The notes under the pieces: generated by a model | Databases searched by the model: none | What the model was told of the DNA's origin: nothing | What the model saw: only the letters and a program-made list of their open reading frames with translations | Shown here: positions 17,723 to 26,157 of the stretch, one piece after another | How the letters are laid out: the number at the start of each line of letters is the position of its first letter | Numbering within the stretch: position 1 is the first letter of the stretch | Source: Bacteroidales bacterium | Lineage (GTDB): Bacteria > Bacteroidota > Bacteroidia > Bacteroidales > UBA932 | DNA length: 55,390 nt | NCBI GenBank assembly: GCA_017546585.1 | Contig: JAFYWC010000161.1 | Span: 1-55,390, forward strand | Reading direction: 5' to 3' | Position numbers and translations under genes: made by a program

Positions 17723-18574
17723 TTATCTTCCTCTGTATGAGTTGATTCTCTTGATGTCCTCGGTAAGGAAACCTGCGCCGAACTTCTTGCTGATCTTGTG
17801 TCTGCGATAGTAGTAGAGCTCGTTTGTCTGCGGACAGATGAGCATCTTGTAGCTGTATGAACCCGGCTGCGGGTCGGTAGGAGACACTGTATAGCTCACC
17901 AATGTGTTTGGCTTCGCCTCGAGCATATAGTCGTCTGCGTCGTCCTCGTCTGTCACGATGGTGTCAGAGTCGAGGTTGATGTCAAGGAATGCGTGTGTAA
18001 CCTCTGTGCTGATGTCGCCCTCCGAGTAGATGAGCTGCATTCCGGAAGCGTGAGGGAGGTTGAGGGTGTAGTTGCTCAGACCTACATAGCCGCTTACATC
18101 GGTGTTCATAGACTCCAGTGTGTAGTTCTGGATGATGTTGAGGAATGCCGGGAAGAACACGAACTCGCGTCCTGACGGATCCTCGCTCGGAGCGATAGGA
18201 ATGGTGACTACCTCAAGAAGGCCGTTGATGCCGCCTGAAGCGCCGTTTCCGCCCTTGATGAGAGTGAGGAAGTCGATGCCTGGGCTGTTTTCCTTCTTGA
18301 ACTGTCCGCTGACAGTTATGAGGAAGTAATAGTCGTCGTAATACTTGAGTTTTTCAAACTCCTCAAGGGTGCAGAACTCGTACGGAGAGACTCTCCAGTT
18401 TGCTGCAATCTCGTTCTTGAGTGCGGCATCGTAGAATCCTCTTCCTGTGAGAACTACCTTGGTCACTTTCTCGGTGAAATCACCGATCTTCATTTTCTTT
18501 GTGTTGATCTGCGCCTGTGCACCTGCGATGAGAGGCATAATAAGCGCAGCGATGATAATCAGGAGTTTTTTCAT
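17723..18574 (-). CDS. Secreted protein of unknown function
   Basis: A 283-residue exported protein. The signal peptide MKKLLIIIAALIMPLIAGAQAQ fixes the start at 18574; an upstream codon would bury it. The mature part is beta-rich with no motif I recognise. It contains a hydrophobic patch (GRGFYDAALKNEIAANW), a Gly-rich LIKGGNGASGG, an acidic DSDTIVTDEDDADDY, and ends in a basic RRHKISKKFGAGF region. It heads a likely three-gene minus-strand operon with the M16 peptidase and the methyltransferase. Confidence 0.75.
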   Translation of the reverse strand: MKKLLIIIAALIMPLIAGAQAQINTKKMKIGDFTEKVTKVVLTGRGFYDAALKNEIAANWRVSPYEFCTLEEFEKLKYYDDYYFLITVSGQFKKENSPGIDFLTLIKGGNGASGGINGLLEVVTIPIAPSEDPSGREFVFFPAFLNIIQNYTLESMNTDVSGYVGLSNYTLNLPHASGMQLIYSEGDISTEVTHAFLDINLDSDTIVTDEDDADDYMLEAKPNTLVSYTVSPTDPQPGSYSYKMLICPQTNELYYYRRHKISKKFGAGFLTEDIKRINSYRGR

Positions 18575-18605
18575 ATCAAAATAAATGTATAGCTGCATTC
18601 GGAGG

Positions 18606-18633
18606 CAAAGTTACAAAAATAGTGCTATATTTG
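18606..18633. promoter_or_regulatory. Divergent -7 boxes between the secreted protein gene and dnaX
   Basis: Minus strand TAACTTTG at 18606-18613 and plus strand TATATTTG at 18626-18633, placed 32 and 22 bases from the respective starts. No TTTG at proper spacing is seen for either. Confidence 0.5.
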
Positions 18634-18654
18634 TAAGTTGACCAAAGAACAATT

Positions 18655-20292
18655 ATGTCTCAGTATATAGTTTCTGCAAGAAAATACAGACCTGACTCCT
18701 TCGGGACACTCATCGGTCAGGACAATATCGCCCAGACTCTCAAGAACTCGATTCTCAGAGGACAGCTGGCACACGCATACCTCTTCTGCGGACCGCGTGG
18801 AGTCGGCAAGACCACAACAGCGCGTATCTTCGCAAAGATGATCAACTGTTCCAATCCTTCTGCGGATATGGAACCTTGCGGCGTCTGCGAGTCCTGCCAG
18901 TCGTTCGCTGAAGGACGTTCGTACTGTATCCACGAGCTTGACGCGGCATCCAACAACGGTGTCGAGGATATCAAGACCCTGATGGACCAGGTCCGCATAC
19001 CTCCTCAGGTGGGCAAGTACAGCGTGTATATCATCGACGAGGTGCATATGCTCTCACAGGCTGCATTCAACGCCTTCCTCAAGACTCTCGAGGAACCGCC
19101 TGCGCACGCCATCTTCATTCTTGCAACGACTGAGAAACACAAGATCCTTCCTACCATCCTGTCGCGTTGCCAGACCTACGATTTCAACAGAATCACAGTG
19201 GAGAACATCGTGAGGAATCTTCGTATGGTGGCTGCTTCGGAGGGCGTGACCATCGACGACGAGTCGCTCCACGTTGTGGCCCACAAGGCCGACGGCGCGA
19301 TGCGTGATGCGCTTACCATCTTCGACCAGACCGTGGCGTTCTGCGGCACAGATGTGAAGTATCAGGATGTGCTCCGCAATCTCAATGTGTTGGATTACGA
19401 GTACAGTTTTGCTTTGGTGGATGCCTTCCTCAAGGGAGACTATCCGACAGCATTGCTGATTTTTGACGAGATATTGACAAAGGGATTCAATGCGCTTCAC
19501 TTTGTGGCGGCGTTGTCGTCACATCTGCGTGACCTCATCGTCAGCAAGAGCGGCGGTCTCGATGCTCTTCTCGAGCTTCCTGAGTCCCTGAAGATCAAAT
19601 ATAAAGACCAGGCGGACAGATGCCATCTCCAGTTCCTGTACGACGCTCTCGGCATCACTACACAGTGTGAGTCGGGCTACAGGGCAAGTGTGAATCCGCG
19701 TCTGCACATCGAGTTCGCGCTTATGCGCCTGAGCTTCCTGATGGTGAAGCCTGCGGGTGCAGCGCCTTCGGCTCCGGCAGAGCCAGCCGCTCCAGCTCCT
19801 GAGGCGGCTCCTCAGCCGGCTCGCGAGCGTCGCGCCCGCGCCGCTTCCGCTGCTTCCGTTTCGCTCAAGTCTATGATGAACGCTGACGCGAAACCGGTGG
19901 AGCAGACAGTGAAGGACGTCGCTCCTTCAGAGGAGGCTCTCAAGGATAAATGGCCGGAGCTTGCGAAAGTCTACGAGAGCAAGCCGCGCCTTGCAAGTAT
20001 GCTCGGCTCTACTACCATTACAGTATCCGGTGACGATGAGTCGAAGATTGTCACATTTATGGTGGTGAACGAGGCCCAGAAGGATTGGGTGGAGTCGAAG
20101 CTTCTCCACGATCTCGAGGGAAGTTTCCGCACTATCGTGGGCTCGTCGAAAGTATATCTCCGAGTGGATGTGACACCTGATGACGCACCGCAGCCTAAGG
20201 TGTATATGCCAAGCGACAAGGCAAAGGAACTGATGTCCGAGAATGATGAGGTGAAGAACCTGGTCAAGGATTTCGGACTTGACATCAAGTAA
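18655..20292 (+). CDS. dnaX: DNA polymerase III subunit gamma/tau
   Basis: Clamp-loader ATPase of the replisome. The 545 residues contain Walker A GPRGVGKT at 46-53, the zinc module C65...C75-x2-C78-x2-C81, Walker B YIIDEVHML near 125-133 and sensor 1 ILATTEKHKILPTILSRCQ. Domain III follows to about residue 360. An Ala/Pro/Arg-rich linker (~365-400) precedes the tau-like C-terminal domain ending VKNLVKDFGLDIK. I see no A-rich slippery site that would clearly give a separate gamma form. Confidence 0.95.
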   Translation: MSQYIVSARKYRPDSFGTLIGQDNIAQTLKNSILRGQLAHAYLFCGPRGVGKTTTARIFAKMINCSNPSADMEPCGVCESCQSFAEGRSYCIHELDAASNNGVEDIKTLMDQVRIPPQVGKYSVYIIDEVHMLSQAAFNAFLKTLEEPPAHAIFILATTEKHKILPTILSRCQTYDFNRITVENIVRNLRMVAASEGVTIDDESLHVVAHKADGAMRDALTIFDQTVAFCGTDVKYQDVLRNLNVLDYEYSFALVDAFLKGDYPTALLIFDEILTKGFNALHFVAALSSHLRDLIVSKSGGLDALLELPESLKIKYKDQADRCHLQFLYDALGITTQCESGYRASVNPRLHIEFALMRLSFLMVKPAGAAPSAPAEPAAPAPEAAPQPARERRARAASAASVSLKSMMNADAKPVEQTVKDVAPSEEALKDKWPELAKVYESKPRLASMLGSTTITVSGDDESKIVTFMVVNEAQKDWVESKLLHDLEGSFRTIVGSSKVYLRVDVTPDDAPQPKVYMPSDKAKELMSENDEVKNLVKDFGLDIK

Positions 20293-20307
20293 TTAAAAAT
20301 ACAGACA

Positions 20308-21246
20308 ATGAAACTTCGTTGCGAAAATCTGGTCAAGAAATATGGCCCAAGAACGGTTGTGAAGGGTGTCTCGATGGAAGTCGAGCAGGGAGAGATTGTG
20401 GGCTTTCTCGGTCCGAACGGTGCCGGCAAGACGACCAGCTTCTATATGATTACAGGACTTATCGTCCCTAACGACGGTAAGATTTTCCTCGATGATGAGG
20501 ACATCACAAAGCTCCCTATGTTCAAGCGCGCACAGAAGGGTGTGGGCTACCTTGCACAGGAGGCTTCAGTATTCCGACATATGACAGTTGAGGACAATAT
20601 TATGTCTGTGATGGAGATGTCCAAGCAGTTCACCAAGGAGGAGAGAAAGCAGCGTCTCGAGGATCTTCTGGATGAGTTTAATCTCCACAAGGTGCGCAAG
20701 AGTAAGGGTATCCAGCTTTCCGGTGGTGAGCGTCGCCGTTGCGAGATCGCACGTGCCCTCGCCATCGACCCTAAGTTCATCCTTCTCGATGAACCGTTCG
20801 CCGGTGTGGACCCTATCGCCGTTGAGGATATCCAGTACATCATCGCAAAGCTGAAGTACAAGAATATCGGAGTGATCATCACCGACCACAATGTGGGTGA
20901 GACTCTTGCGATCATTGACCGCGCATACCTGCTTTACGAGGGTTCGATCCTTCAGAGCGGCACTCCGGAAGCCCTCGCGGGTGACGACGAAGTCCGTACC
21001 AAGTACCTTGGTTCAAACTTCGTCCTCAAGCGCTCCGACGCCTTCCTTCGCGCCGAGGCCGGCGGTCCGCAGCGTCTCAATACCCAGGCCGAGCACGATG
21101 CCGCCGCTGCCGCTGCAGCTTCCGCTACCGAAACTCCCGTAGAGGAACCTGTCGATTCCGCCCCTGCCACTCCGACAGAAGCTCCAGTTCAAGATCTCGA
21201 GCCGGAAACTCCCGTGGAAACACCGGCAGAGCCAGAAGAACAGTAA
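20308..21246 (+). CDS. lptB: Lipopolysaccharide export ATPase LptB with C-terminal tail
   Basis: ABC ATPase that powers LPS extraction from the inner membrane with LptFG. Walker A GPNGAGKT is at 35-42, the signature LSGGERRR at 137-144 and Walker B FILLDEP at 157-163; the H-loop is in IITDHNV. The core ends near residue 240 (TKYLGSNF). A further ~70 residues are low-complexity: an Ala run, then repeats of Pro/Glu/Thr (TETPVEEP, ETPVETPAEPEEQ). Such a tail is not needed for ATPase function. No lptFG genes are in the window. It follows dnaX by 15 bases. Confidence 0.93.
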   Translation: MKLRCENLVKKYGPRTVVKGVSMEVEQGEIVGFLGPNGAGKTTSFYMITGLIVPNDGKIFLDDEDITKLPMFKRAQKGVGYLAQEASVFRHMTVEDNIMSVMEMSKQFTKEERKQRLEDLLDEFNLHKVRKSKGIQLSGGERRRCEIARALAIDPKFILLDEPFAGVDPIAVEDIQYIIAKLKYKNIGVIITDHNVGETLAIIDRAYLLYEGSILQSGTPEALAGDDEVRTKYLGSNFVLKRSDAFLRAEAGGPQRLNTQAEHDAAAAAAASATETPVEEPVDSAPATPTEAPVQDLEPETPVETPAEPEEQ

Positions 21247-21593
21247 ATTTATGTTATATCGTACTTGACCCGGATAGATCCCGCAATCTGTCCGGGTCAA
21301 CTGCTAAAAACACGGCATTTCGCCTGTTTTCCGGCAAATTAAGCATCTGACACGTACAAAACAGCGCAGTCATCCGGGACAACTATTGTATAGCTCACCC
21401 ATAGGCAAATCGCGGTGCAGCGACGTTCAATGCACAGTCACCCCTTCTGGGTCACAGTAAAATAAATTTATCATAGTTAAAAAATATTTTTAACTGTTCC
21501 GTTCGTCACCGAATACAGATATTCGTCACATTTTTCTTTTTCTTTAACAGAGTCCCGCGGTTTCTTCCGATTTTGCCCTTCAAAAAAAAGATT
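21247..21593. other. Gene-free region upstream of the RAYT-like gene, rich in small hairpins
   Basis: 347 bases with no credible gene. It holds the long hairpin at 21265-21300; an A/T palindrome at 21476-21494 (GTTAAAAA-ATA-TTTTTAAC); a direct repeat TTCGTCAC at 21502-21509 and 21522-21529; and a small hairpin at 21510-21525 (CGAATA-CAGA-TATTCG). No TAnnTTTG box stands out before the RAYT-like gene. Hairpin-dense flanks are expected around REP-type transposases. Confidence 0.6.
21265..21300 (+). terminator. Strong hairpin after lptB (terminator or RAYT-associated palindrome)
   Basis: Stem TTGACCCGGA / TCCGGGTCAA extended by AGAT / ATCT around the loop CCCGCA, about 15 pairs with one mismatch. 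It begins 18 bases after the lptB stop but lacks a following T run, so termination is uncertain. Confidence 0.55.
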
Positions 21594-22520
21594 ATGCCAA
21601 CGTATCACATTTGCTTATCTGCGGGAGACAGCGGTCTCCTATGTAGAGATGAAGAAGATTACATCCGCCTGGTCAATTGTCTCGGAATAGCCGCATATCA
21701 TTTAAGATGTAAGACTCTCGCGTACTCAGTGATGTCCAACCATTTGCACCTGTGCGCTCGCACAGACCGGGCAATTGAACTCGTCAAGAAGGTGCGGTAT
21801 ATGTACACAAGATACTTCAATCGGAAGTACAATCGCAAAGGACGTTTAGGTGAAGATCCGTATATCGTGGAACTTAAAGGATTGCATCACATCTTGACGG
21901 CGATAGCATACATTTTAAGAAATCCTCTGCATCACGGTGTTGCCGCAACTCCGTTCGGCTATAAGTTCTCATCTGTCAATGCTGTCTTTCAAAAGGAATT
22001 AGGTAGACAGACGGTGCCGACTCTCCCTCAAAAATTGATGTATCGCCATCTGGCGGATGGAGTTCCACCACCTCCAGGATATCTGATGGATGAGTCAGGA
22101 ATGTTTCTTCCGGAGTGCCTTGTGGATGTCGAAGATGTTGAACATATGTTTGCGACTGCCCGTTCATATCTGTATTATATGAATCGTCTGTCCGGCAGGA
22201 AGTGGGAAGAAGAGCAGTGCCAAGACAACACCGGGCAGCCTCCTGTTACTGTCGAGACATTGGAAACCGGCGTAAAAATGAACGACCTTCAGACAATGCT
22301 GACAAACGAATTCGGCAGGTCAAATTACAACTCTATGACTGACGTGGCATTATGCAAAGAGATCGACAGCATCTGCAAGTCGGACTACGGAACCGGATCG
22401 GTGTATGGATTGGATTGCCAAACCCGCAAGAGAATGGCGGAGACGTTGATGCGGCGCCATTACATATCAAAGGCCCAGGCTTTCAGATGCCTGGCACTTG
22501 ACGATGTGCCAGGTACTTGA
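21594..22520 (+). mobile_element. REP-associated tyrosine transposase (RAYT)-like protein
   Basis: A 308-residue Y1-transposase-superfamily protein. It begins MPTYHICLSAGDSGLL; the HUH motif is HLH at residues 50-52 (VMSNHLHLCARTD), and the catalytic Tyr is probably Tyr107 in AYILRNPLHHG, the position of the YIxxNP motif in RAYTs. RYFNRKYNRKGRLG (~73-86) is the usual basic helix. The C-terminal ~150 residues are less familiar and may include a helical DNA-binding part. RAYTs are single-copy, normally immobile genes that process or spread REP palindromes. No IS ends are evident. It is flanked by hairpins and sits in a window with REP-like elements. Confidence 0.82.
22490..22513 (+). repeat. 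Inverted repeat at the end of the RAYT-like gene
   Basis: CCTGGCAC (22490-22497) and GTGCCAGG (22506-22513) form a perfect 8-base stem with an 8-base loop, overlapping the last codons of the gene. Confidence 0.6.
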
Positions 22521-22582
22521 TGAATGATCAATTAGAACAGCATCCTGTCAGCATCAGGCGGAAGCTTCCGAGACGCAACGAT

Positions 22583-22642
22583 ACAGTGAAGGCTGTAATT
22601 CCAGGCGACATTGAGGATCGCCGGAATTACAGCCTTCGCTGT
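22583..22642. terminator. Long palindromic hairpin between the RAYT-like gene and efp
   Basis: A 20-pair stem with one T-G pair (ACAGTGAAGGCTGTAATTCC and its partner at 22623-22642), with an inner GGCGA / TCGCC stem in the loop. It lies between converging genes, so it can terminate either; it could also be a RAYT-related palindrome. Confidence 0.7.
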
Positions 22643-22658
22643 GCTTATGTGCTCGCGA

Positions 22659-23225
22659 TTACTTTACACGCTCACCGTATGAACGGTCAGTTGTGTTGAC
22701 GCGGATTCTCTCACCGATGTTGATGAAGAGAGGTGCCATAATGATAGCGCCAGTCTCGAGAGTGATCTCCTTCTGAGCGTTAGTAGAAGCAGTGTCACCC
22801 TTTACAGCAGGCTCAGTGTAAGTTACCTCAAGCTCAACATATGTAGGAAGCTCGCAAGTGAGGCAACGCTCCTCGTCAGCGAGGAACATCATCTCAACGT
22901 GCTGTCCCTCCTTCATAAGGTCAGCGTTGTCTACGAGAGCTGCGTCGAGGTGGATCTGCTCGTAAGTCTCCTCGTGCATAAAGTTGAATCCGTCCTCATC
23001 CTTGTAAAGGAACTGGTATGGTCTTCTCTCAACGTTGATAGTGTCGATCTTTGCACCTGCAGTGAAAGTGTTCTCGAGGATACGACCGTTCTCGAGGTTT
23101 CTGAGTTTACTCTTTACGAAAGCTGGACCCTTACCAGGCTTAACGTGCTGGAACCATACGATCTGGCACGGCTTGCCGTTGAAGCTAAGATAAAGTCCGT
23201 TCTTGAAATCAGCTGTTGTTGCCAT
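22659..23225 (-). CDS. efp: Elongation factor P
   Basis: Relieves ribosome stalling at polyproline stretches. The 188 residues match family length, with the KOW-like N domain holding the tip lysine at Lys32 (PGKGPAF). Two OB domains follow (TCELPTYVELEVTYTEPAVKGDT, TLETGAIIMAPLFINIGERIRVNT, the EF-P signature). The usual lysine-modifying genes (epmA/B) are not nearby. It is the last gene of a cmk-ispH-efp minus-strand operon, 17 bases after ispH. Confidence 0.96.
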   Translation of the reverse strand: MATTADFKNGLYLSFNGKPCQIVWFQHVKPGKGPAFVKSKLRNLENGRILENTFTAGAKIDTINVERRPYQFLYKDEDGFNFMHEETYEQIHLDAALVDNADLMKEGQHVEMMFLADEERCLTCELPTYVELEVTYTEPAVKGDTASTNAQKEITLETGAIIMAPLFINIGERIRVNTTDRSYGERVK

Positions 23226-23242
23226 AAAAAATATAAATTTGT

Positions 23243-24226
23243 TTAGTTAATGAATTTCTCTTCCCAAGCCGGTACATACTTGTTGAGCTCGAGTATGTAC
23301 TCCGCCACTTCTTCAAGCAGCCACTTCGGCGTCGATGTCGCTCCGCAGACTCCCACCTTGTCGTCAGCCCTGAACCACTCTCTCTTGATCTCTGATACGG
23401 AATCAATGTGATATGTTCTGATATTGAGCGACTTGCAAAGGTCGCAAAGGACCTTGCCGTTTGAACTTGCCTTTCCGGAAACGAACACTATGATGTCGTG
23501 CTCAAGAGCGAAGCGCGAAAGTCTTTCGTGACGTGTCGCAACCTGCGAGCAGATGGTGTCGTGTACGGAAAGAAGGTATCTTCCCTTGAACCTTTCAACA
23601 GAAAGTTCGTTGTATGCCGCCATCATCTCCTCGAGTCTTGTGCAGAGTCTTGAGTACTCAGCAGGGCTCTTTGTTGTCTGGCTGAACACCTCGGTCGGCT
23701 CGTCAAGCTTAATCTCGCCGTTGTTGACCGCCTCTTCAAGCATAGCGATGTTCTCCACCACCTTGGCTGTGCCGTCTGTCTGACCGATGAGGCCGAGCAC
23801 TTCCGCGTGGCCGATCTTTCCGAATATGATGATCTGTCCCTTTCCTTCCTCCTGCTGCCTGATGTATGTCTCCTTGATTCTCTTCTGGAGTTTCAGTACA
23901 ACCGGACAGGTGCAGTCGATTATCTTGAATCCCAAGGCCTCTGCTGTCTCGTATGTCTGCGGCGGCTCTCCGTGTGCTCTGATGAGGAGCACTTCGCCGG
24001 TCGCATCCACCATCTCCTCAAGGTCTTCCTTGTCGATGGTCACCAGACCCTGGTTGACGAGACGTGTAAGCTCTGCGTCATTATGCACAATGGCGCCAAG
24101 CGAGTATAGTCTCTGGTCCTCAGATCCTTCTGCCTTCTTTTCCTGAAGAAACTTTTCTGCGTTGCCTATCGCCCTGATGACGCCGGCGCAGAAGCCTGAG
24201 TTGCTGTCAATGTCTACTGTTAGCAT
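23243..24226 (-). CDS. ispH: 4-hydroxy-3-methylbut-2-enyl diphosphate reductase
   Basis: Last step of the MEP isoprenoid pathway, an iron-sulfur enzyme making IPP and DMAPP. The three cluster cysteines are visible: Cys13 in SGFCAGV, one in IIDCTCPVV (~104-112) and one in VCGATSTPKWL (~293). Substrate contacts include RAHGEPP, GHAEVLG, QTTKS and the acid region DTICSQVATRH. The 327-residue length is normal for this lineage. It starts 13 bases after cmk and precedes efp. Its product DMAPP is also the MiaA substrate. Confidence 0.95.
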   Translation of the reverse strand: MLTVDIDSNSGFCAGVIRAIGNAEKFLQEKKAEGSEDQRLYSLGAIVHNDAELTRLVNQGLVTIDKEDLEEMVDATGEVLLIRAHGEPPQTYETAEALGFKIIDCTCPVVLKLQKRIKETYIRQQEEGKGQIIIFGKIGHAEVLGLIGQTDGTAKVVENIAMLEEAVNNGEIKLDEPTEVFSQTTKSPAEYSRLCTRLEEMMAAYNELSVERFKGRYLLSVHDTICSQVATRHERLSRFALEHDIIVFVSGKASSNGKVLCDLCKSLNIRTYHIDSVSEIKREWFRADDKVGVCGATSTPKWLLEEVAEYILELNKYVPAWEEKFIN

Positions 24227-24239
24227 ATCATTTCAACCG

Positions 24240-24920
24240 TTAACAACCGAAACGCTCCGAGATGATCTTCTTCAGCCACTCGAGCTGTTCTGCCATAGTC
24301 ATATATGAGTTGTCAAGCACTATGGCGTCGTCTGCCTTGCTGAGAGGGGAAGCTTCTCTGTGTGAATCGATGTAGTCTCTTTCCTGAAGGTTCTTCAGCA
24401 CATCCTCTATGTTGACATCCTGACCCTTTGCAATCATTTCTGCAGCTCTGCGCTCTGCTCTGACCATATCGTCGGCAGTCATAAAGATCTTCAGTTCTGC
24501 ATCAGGGAACACTGTTGTGCCGATGTCACGACCATCCATAACCAGTCTTCTCGCCTTGCCGAACTCCCTGAGCTTTCTGTCTACGAACGCTCTCACTTCA
24601 GGAACTGTTGCGATAGGGCTGACCTTGCCTGCGACGCCGAGCGAGCGGATCTCCTGCTCGATGCATCTGTCGCCGATATATGTGCCTTCTGCTCCGAAGC
24701 GAATGTCAAGATTTTCCATCGCTACCTCAAGACCTGGCACATCGATAACGCACTCATCGTCAATGTATCCGTTCTCGATAGCGAACAGAGTAACAGCTCT
24801 ATAGAGGGCTCCCGAATCAAGATACAGGAGTCCGAACTCGTTTGCTATGATTTTTGCAAAGGAGCTTTTTCCGGTAGATGAATAGCCGTCGATGGCAATG
24901 ATTATATCAGGTACTTGCAT
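24240..24920 (-). CDS. cmk: Cytidylate kinase
   Basis: Phosphorylates CMP and dCMP to the diphosphates. The 226 residues begin with the P-loop DGYSSTGKSSFAK (~11-23), then LDSGALYRAVTLF, the NMP-binding insert region, and MDGRDIGTTVFPDAELKIFMTA (~138-160), a family hallmark. It heads the cmk-ispH-efp operon and has a well-formed promoter at 24941-24972. Confidence 0.96.
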   Translation of the reverse strand: MQVPDIIIAIDGYSSTGKSSFAKIIANEFGLLYLDSGALYRAVTLFAIENGYIDDECVIDVPGLEVAMENLDIRFGAEGTYIGDRCIEQEIRSLGVAGKVSPIATVPEVRAFVDRKLREFGKARRLVMDGRDIGTTVFPDAELKIFMTADDMVRAERRAAEMIAKGQDVNIEDVLKNLQERDYIDSHREASPLSKADDAIVLDNSYMTMAEQLEWLKKIISERFGC

Positions 24921-24940
24921 AGATTTTGCTTAAAATCGAG

Positions 24941-24972
24941 CAAAATTATAAAATATTGTGTAAACTCCCAAA
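24941..24972 (-). promoter_or_regulatory. Promoter of the cmk-ispH-efp operon
   Basis: Minus strand: TTTG at 24969-24972, 20 bases, then TAATTTTG at 24941-24948. This fits the TTTG-N19-21-TAnnTTTG sigma-ABfr pattern, 20 bases before the cmk ATG. It overlaps the divergent promoter at 24956-24986. Confidence 0.72.
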
Positions 24973-24986
24973 AATGTCGATATTTG
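24956..24986 (+). promoter_or_regulatory. Candidate promoter of the NtrX-like response regulator gene
   Basis: TTG at 24956-24958, 20 bases, then GATATTTG at 24979-24986 (one mismatch from TAnnTTTG), 19 bases before the ATG at 25006. It interleaves with the cmk promoter, so the two may compete for polymerase. Confidence 0.55.
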
Positions 24987-25005
24987 TAAACCTAATAATT
25001 CTGAT

Positions 25006-26154
25006 ATGAAGATACTTATTATTGATGACGAACGCTCCATCAGGAACTCCCTGAAGGAGATCCTGGCTGATGAAGGTTATGATGTGGATGTGGCTGAAAA
25101 CGGTGTCCAGGGCTGCTCTATGGTCGAAAAGGAAAAATATGACATCATATTCTGCGACATCAAGATGCCGGAAATGGATGGAATGGAAGTCCTTGACAAG
25201 TTCAGCGAAATGGGCATTGATTCGGCAGTGGTGATGATCTCCGGACACGGCGACATCGACACCGCTGTAGAGTGCATCAAGAAGGGAGCATTCGACTTCA
25301 TTCAGAAGCCTCTTGACCTCAACCGCATTCTCATCACAATCAAGAATGCGAAAGACAAGGTTCACCTTGTGAAGGAGACGAAGATCCTCAAGAAGAAAGT
25401 CTACGGACAGCCTATGGTCGGCGAGTCCGAGCCTATGATTCATATCAGGGAAATGATCGACAAGGTCGCTGCAACAGATGCGCGCGTGCTCATCATCGGT
25501 TCTAACGGAACAGGAAAGGAACTCGTCGCACGAAACCTTCACCAGAAGAGCCGCCGTTCGGCGATGCCGTATGTGGAGGTGAACTGTGCGGCCATCCCGT
25601 CGGAACTCATTGAAAGCGAACTTTTCGGCCACGAGAAGGGCTCGTTCACATCAGCGATCAAGCAGCACAAGGGCAAGTTCGAGCAGGCGGACGGAGGCAC
25701 ACTCTTCCTCGACGAGATCGGAGATATGTCACTCGCTGCTCAGGCCAAGGTTCTCAGAGTGCTTCAGGAGAAGAAACTCTCGCGCGTGGGAAGCGACAAG
25801 GACATCGTTGTGGATGTGCGTGTTGTGGCTGCCACCAACAAGAACCTCAAGGAGGAGATCGCAAAGGGCACCTTCCGTGAGGACCTCTATCACCGTCTCA
25901 GCGTGATCGTCATCAATGTTCCGACTCTTGACGAACGCAAGGATGACATTCCGCTTCTGGTCGACTTCTTCGTGGATCAGATCTGTTCGGAGACAGGAAT
26001 GGTTCCACGCAAGATCGAACCGGATGCGATGAAACTTCTCGTCAACAAGTCCTGGACAGGAAACATCCGTGAGCTCCGCAATGTGGTGGAACGTCTCCTC
26101 ATCCTTTCCGGTGACAAGATCACATCGGCCGACGTAAAGGCGTACGTATACTAA
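25006..26154 (+). CDS. NtrX/AtoC-like response regulator without a C-terminal HTH
   Basis: A 382-residue receiver plus AAA+ protein. The receiver has the acidic pair DDE, phospho-acceptor Asp51 (IIFCDIKMPEMDG) and Lys101 (QKPLD). The AAA+ domain has Walker A GSNGTGKE (165-172), Walker B GTLFLDEIGD (231-240) and R-finger region NIRELRNVVERL. The sigma-54-contacting loop, GAFTGA in enhancer-binding proteins, reads GSFTSA (212-217). The protein stops right after the AAA+ lid (DVKAYVY), with no Fis-type DNA-binding domain. The likely partner kinase converges on it with a three-base gap. Confidence 0.9.
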   Translation: MKILIIDDERSIRNSLKEILADEGYDVDVAENGVQGCSMVEKEKYDIIFCDIKMPEMDGMEVLDKFSEMGIDSAVVMISGHGDIDTAVECIKKGAFDFIQKPLDLNRILITIKNAKDKVHLVKETKILKKKVYGQPMVGESEPMIHIREMIDKVAATDARVLIIGSNGTGKELVARNLHQKSRRSAMPYVEVNCAAIPSELIESELFGHEKGSFTSAIKQHKGKFEQADGGTLFLDEIGDMSLAAQAKVLRVLQEKKLSRVGSDKDIVVDVRVVAATNKNLKEEIAKGTFREDLYHRLSVIVINVPTLDERKDDIPLLVDFFVDQICSETGMVPRKIEPDAMKLLVNKSWTGNIRELRNVVERLLILSGDKITSADVKAYVY

Positions 26155-26157
26155 CAG

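Noticed and set aside
18900-20292. Programmed frameshift in dnaX to make the gamma subunit
   Set aside because: No A-AAA-AAG type slippery run with a downstream hairpin was seen at the expected place.
21476-21494. A/T palindrome as an origin or regulator site
   Set aside because: No DnaA-box cluster or other origin hallmark nearby; an A/T-rich palindrome alone is not enough.
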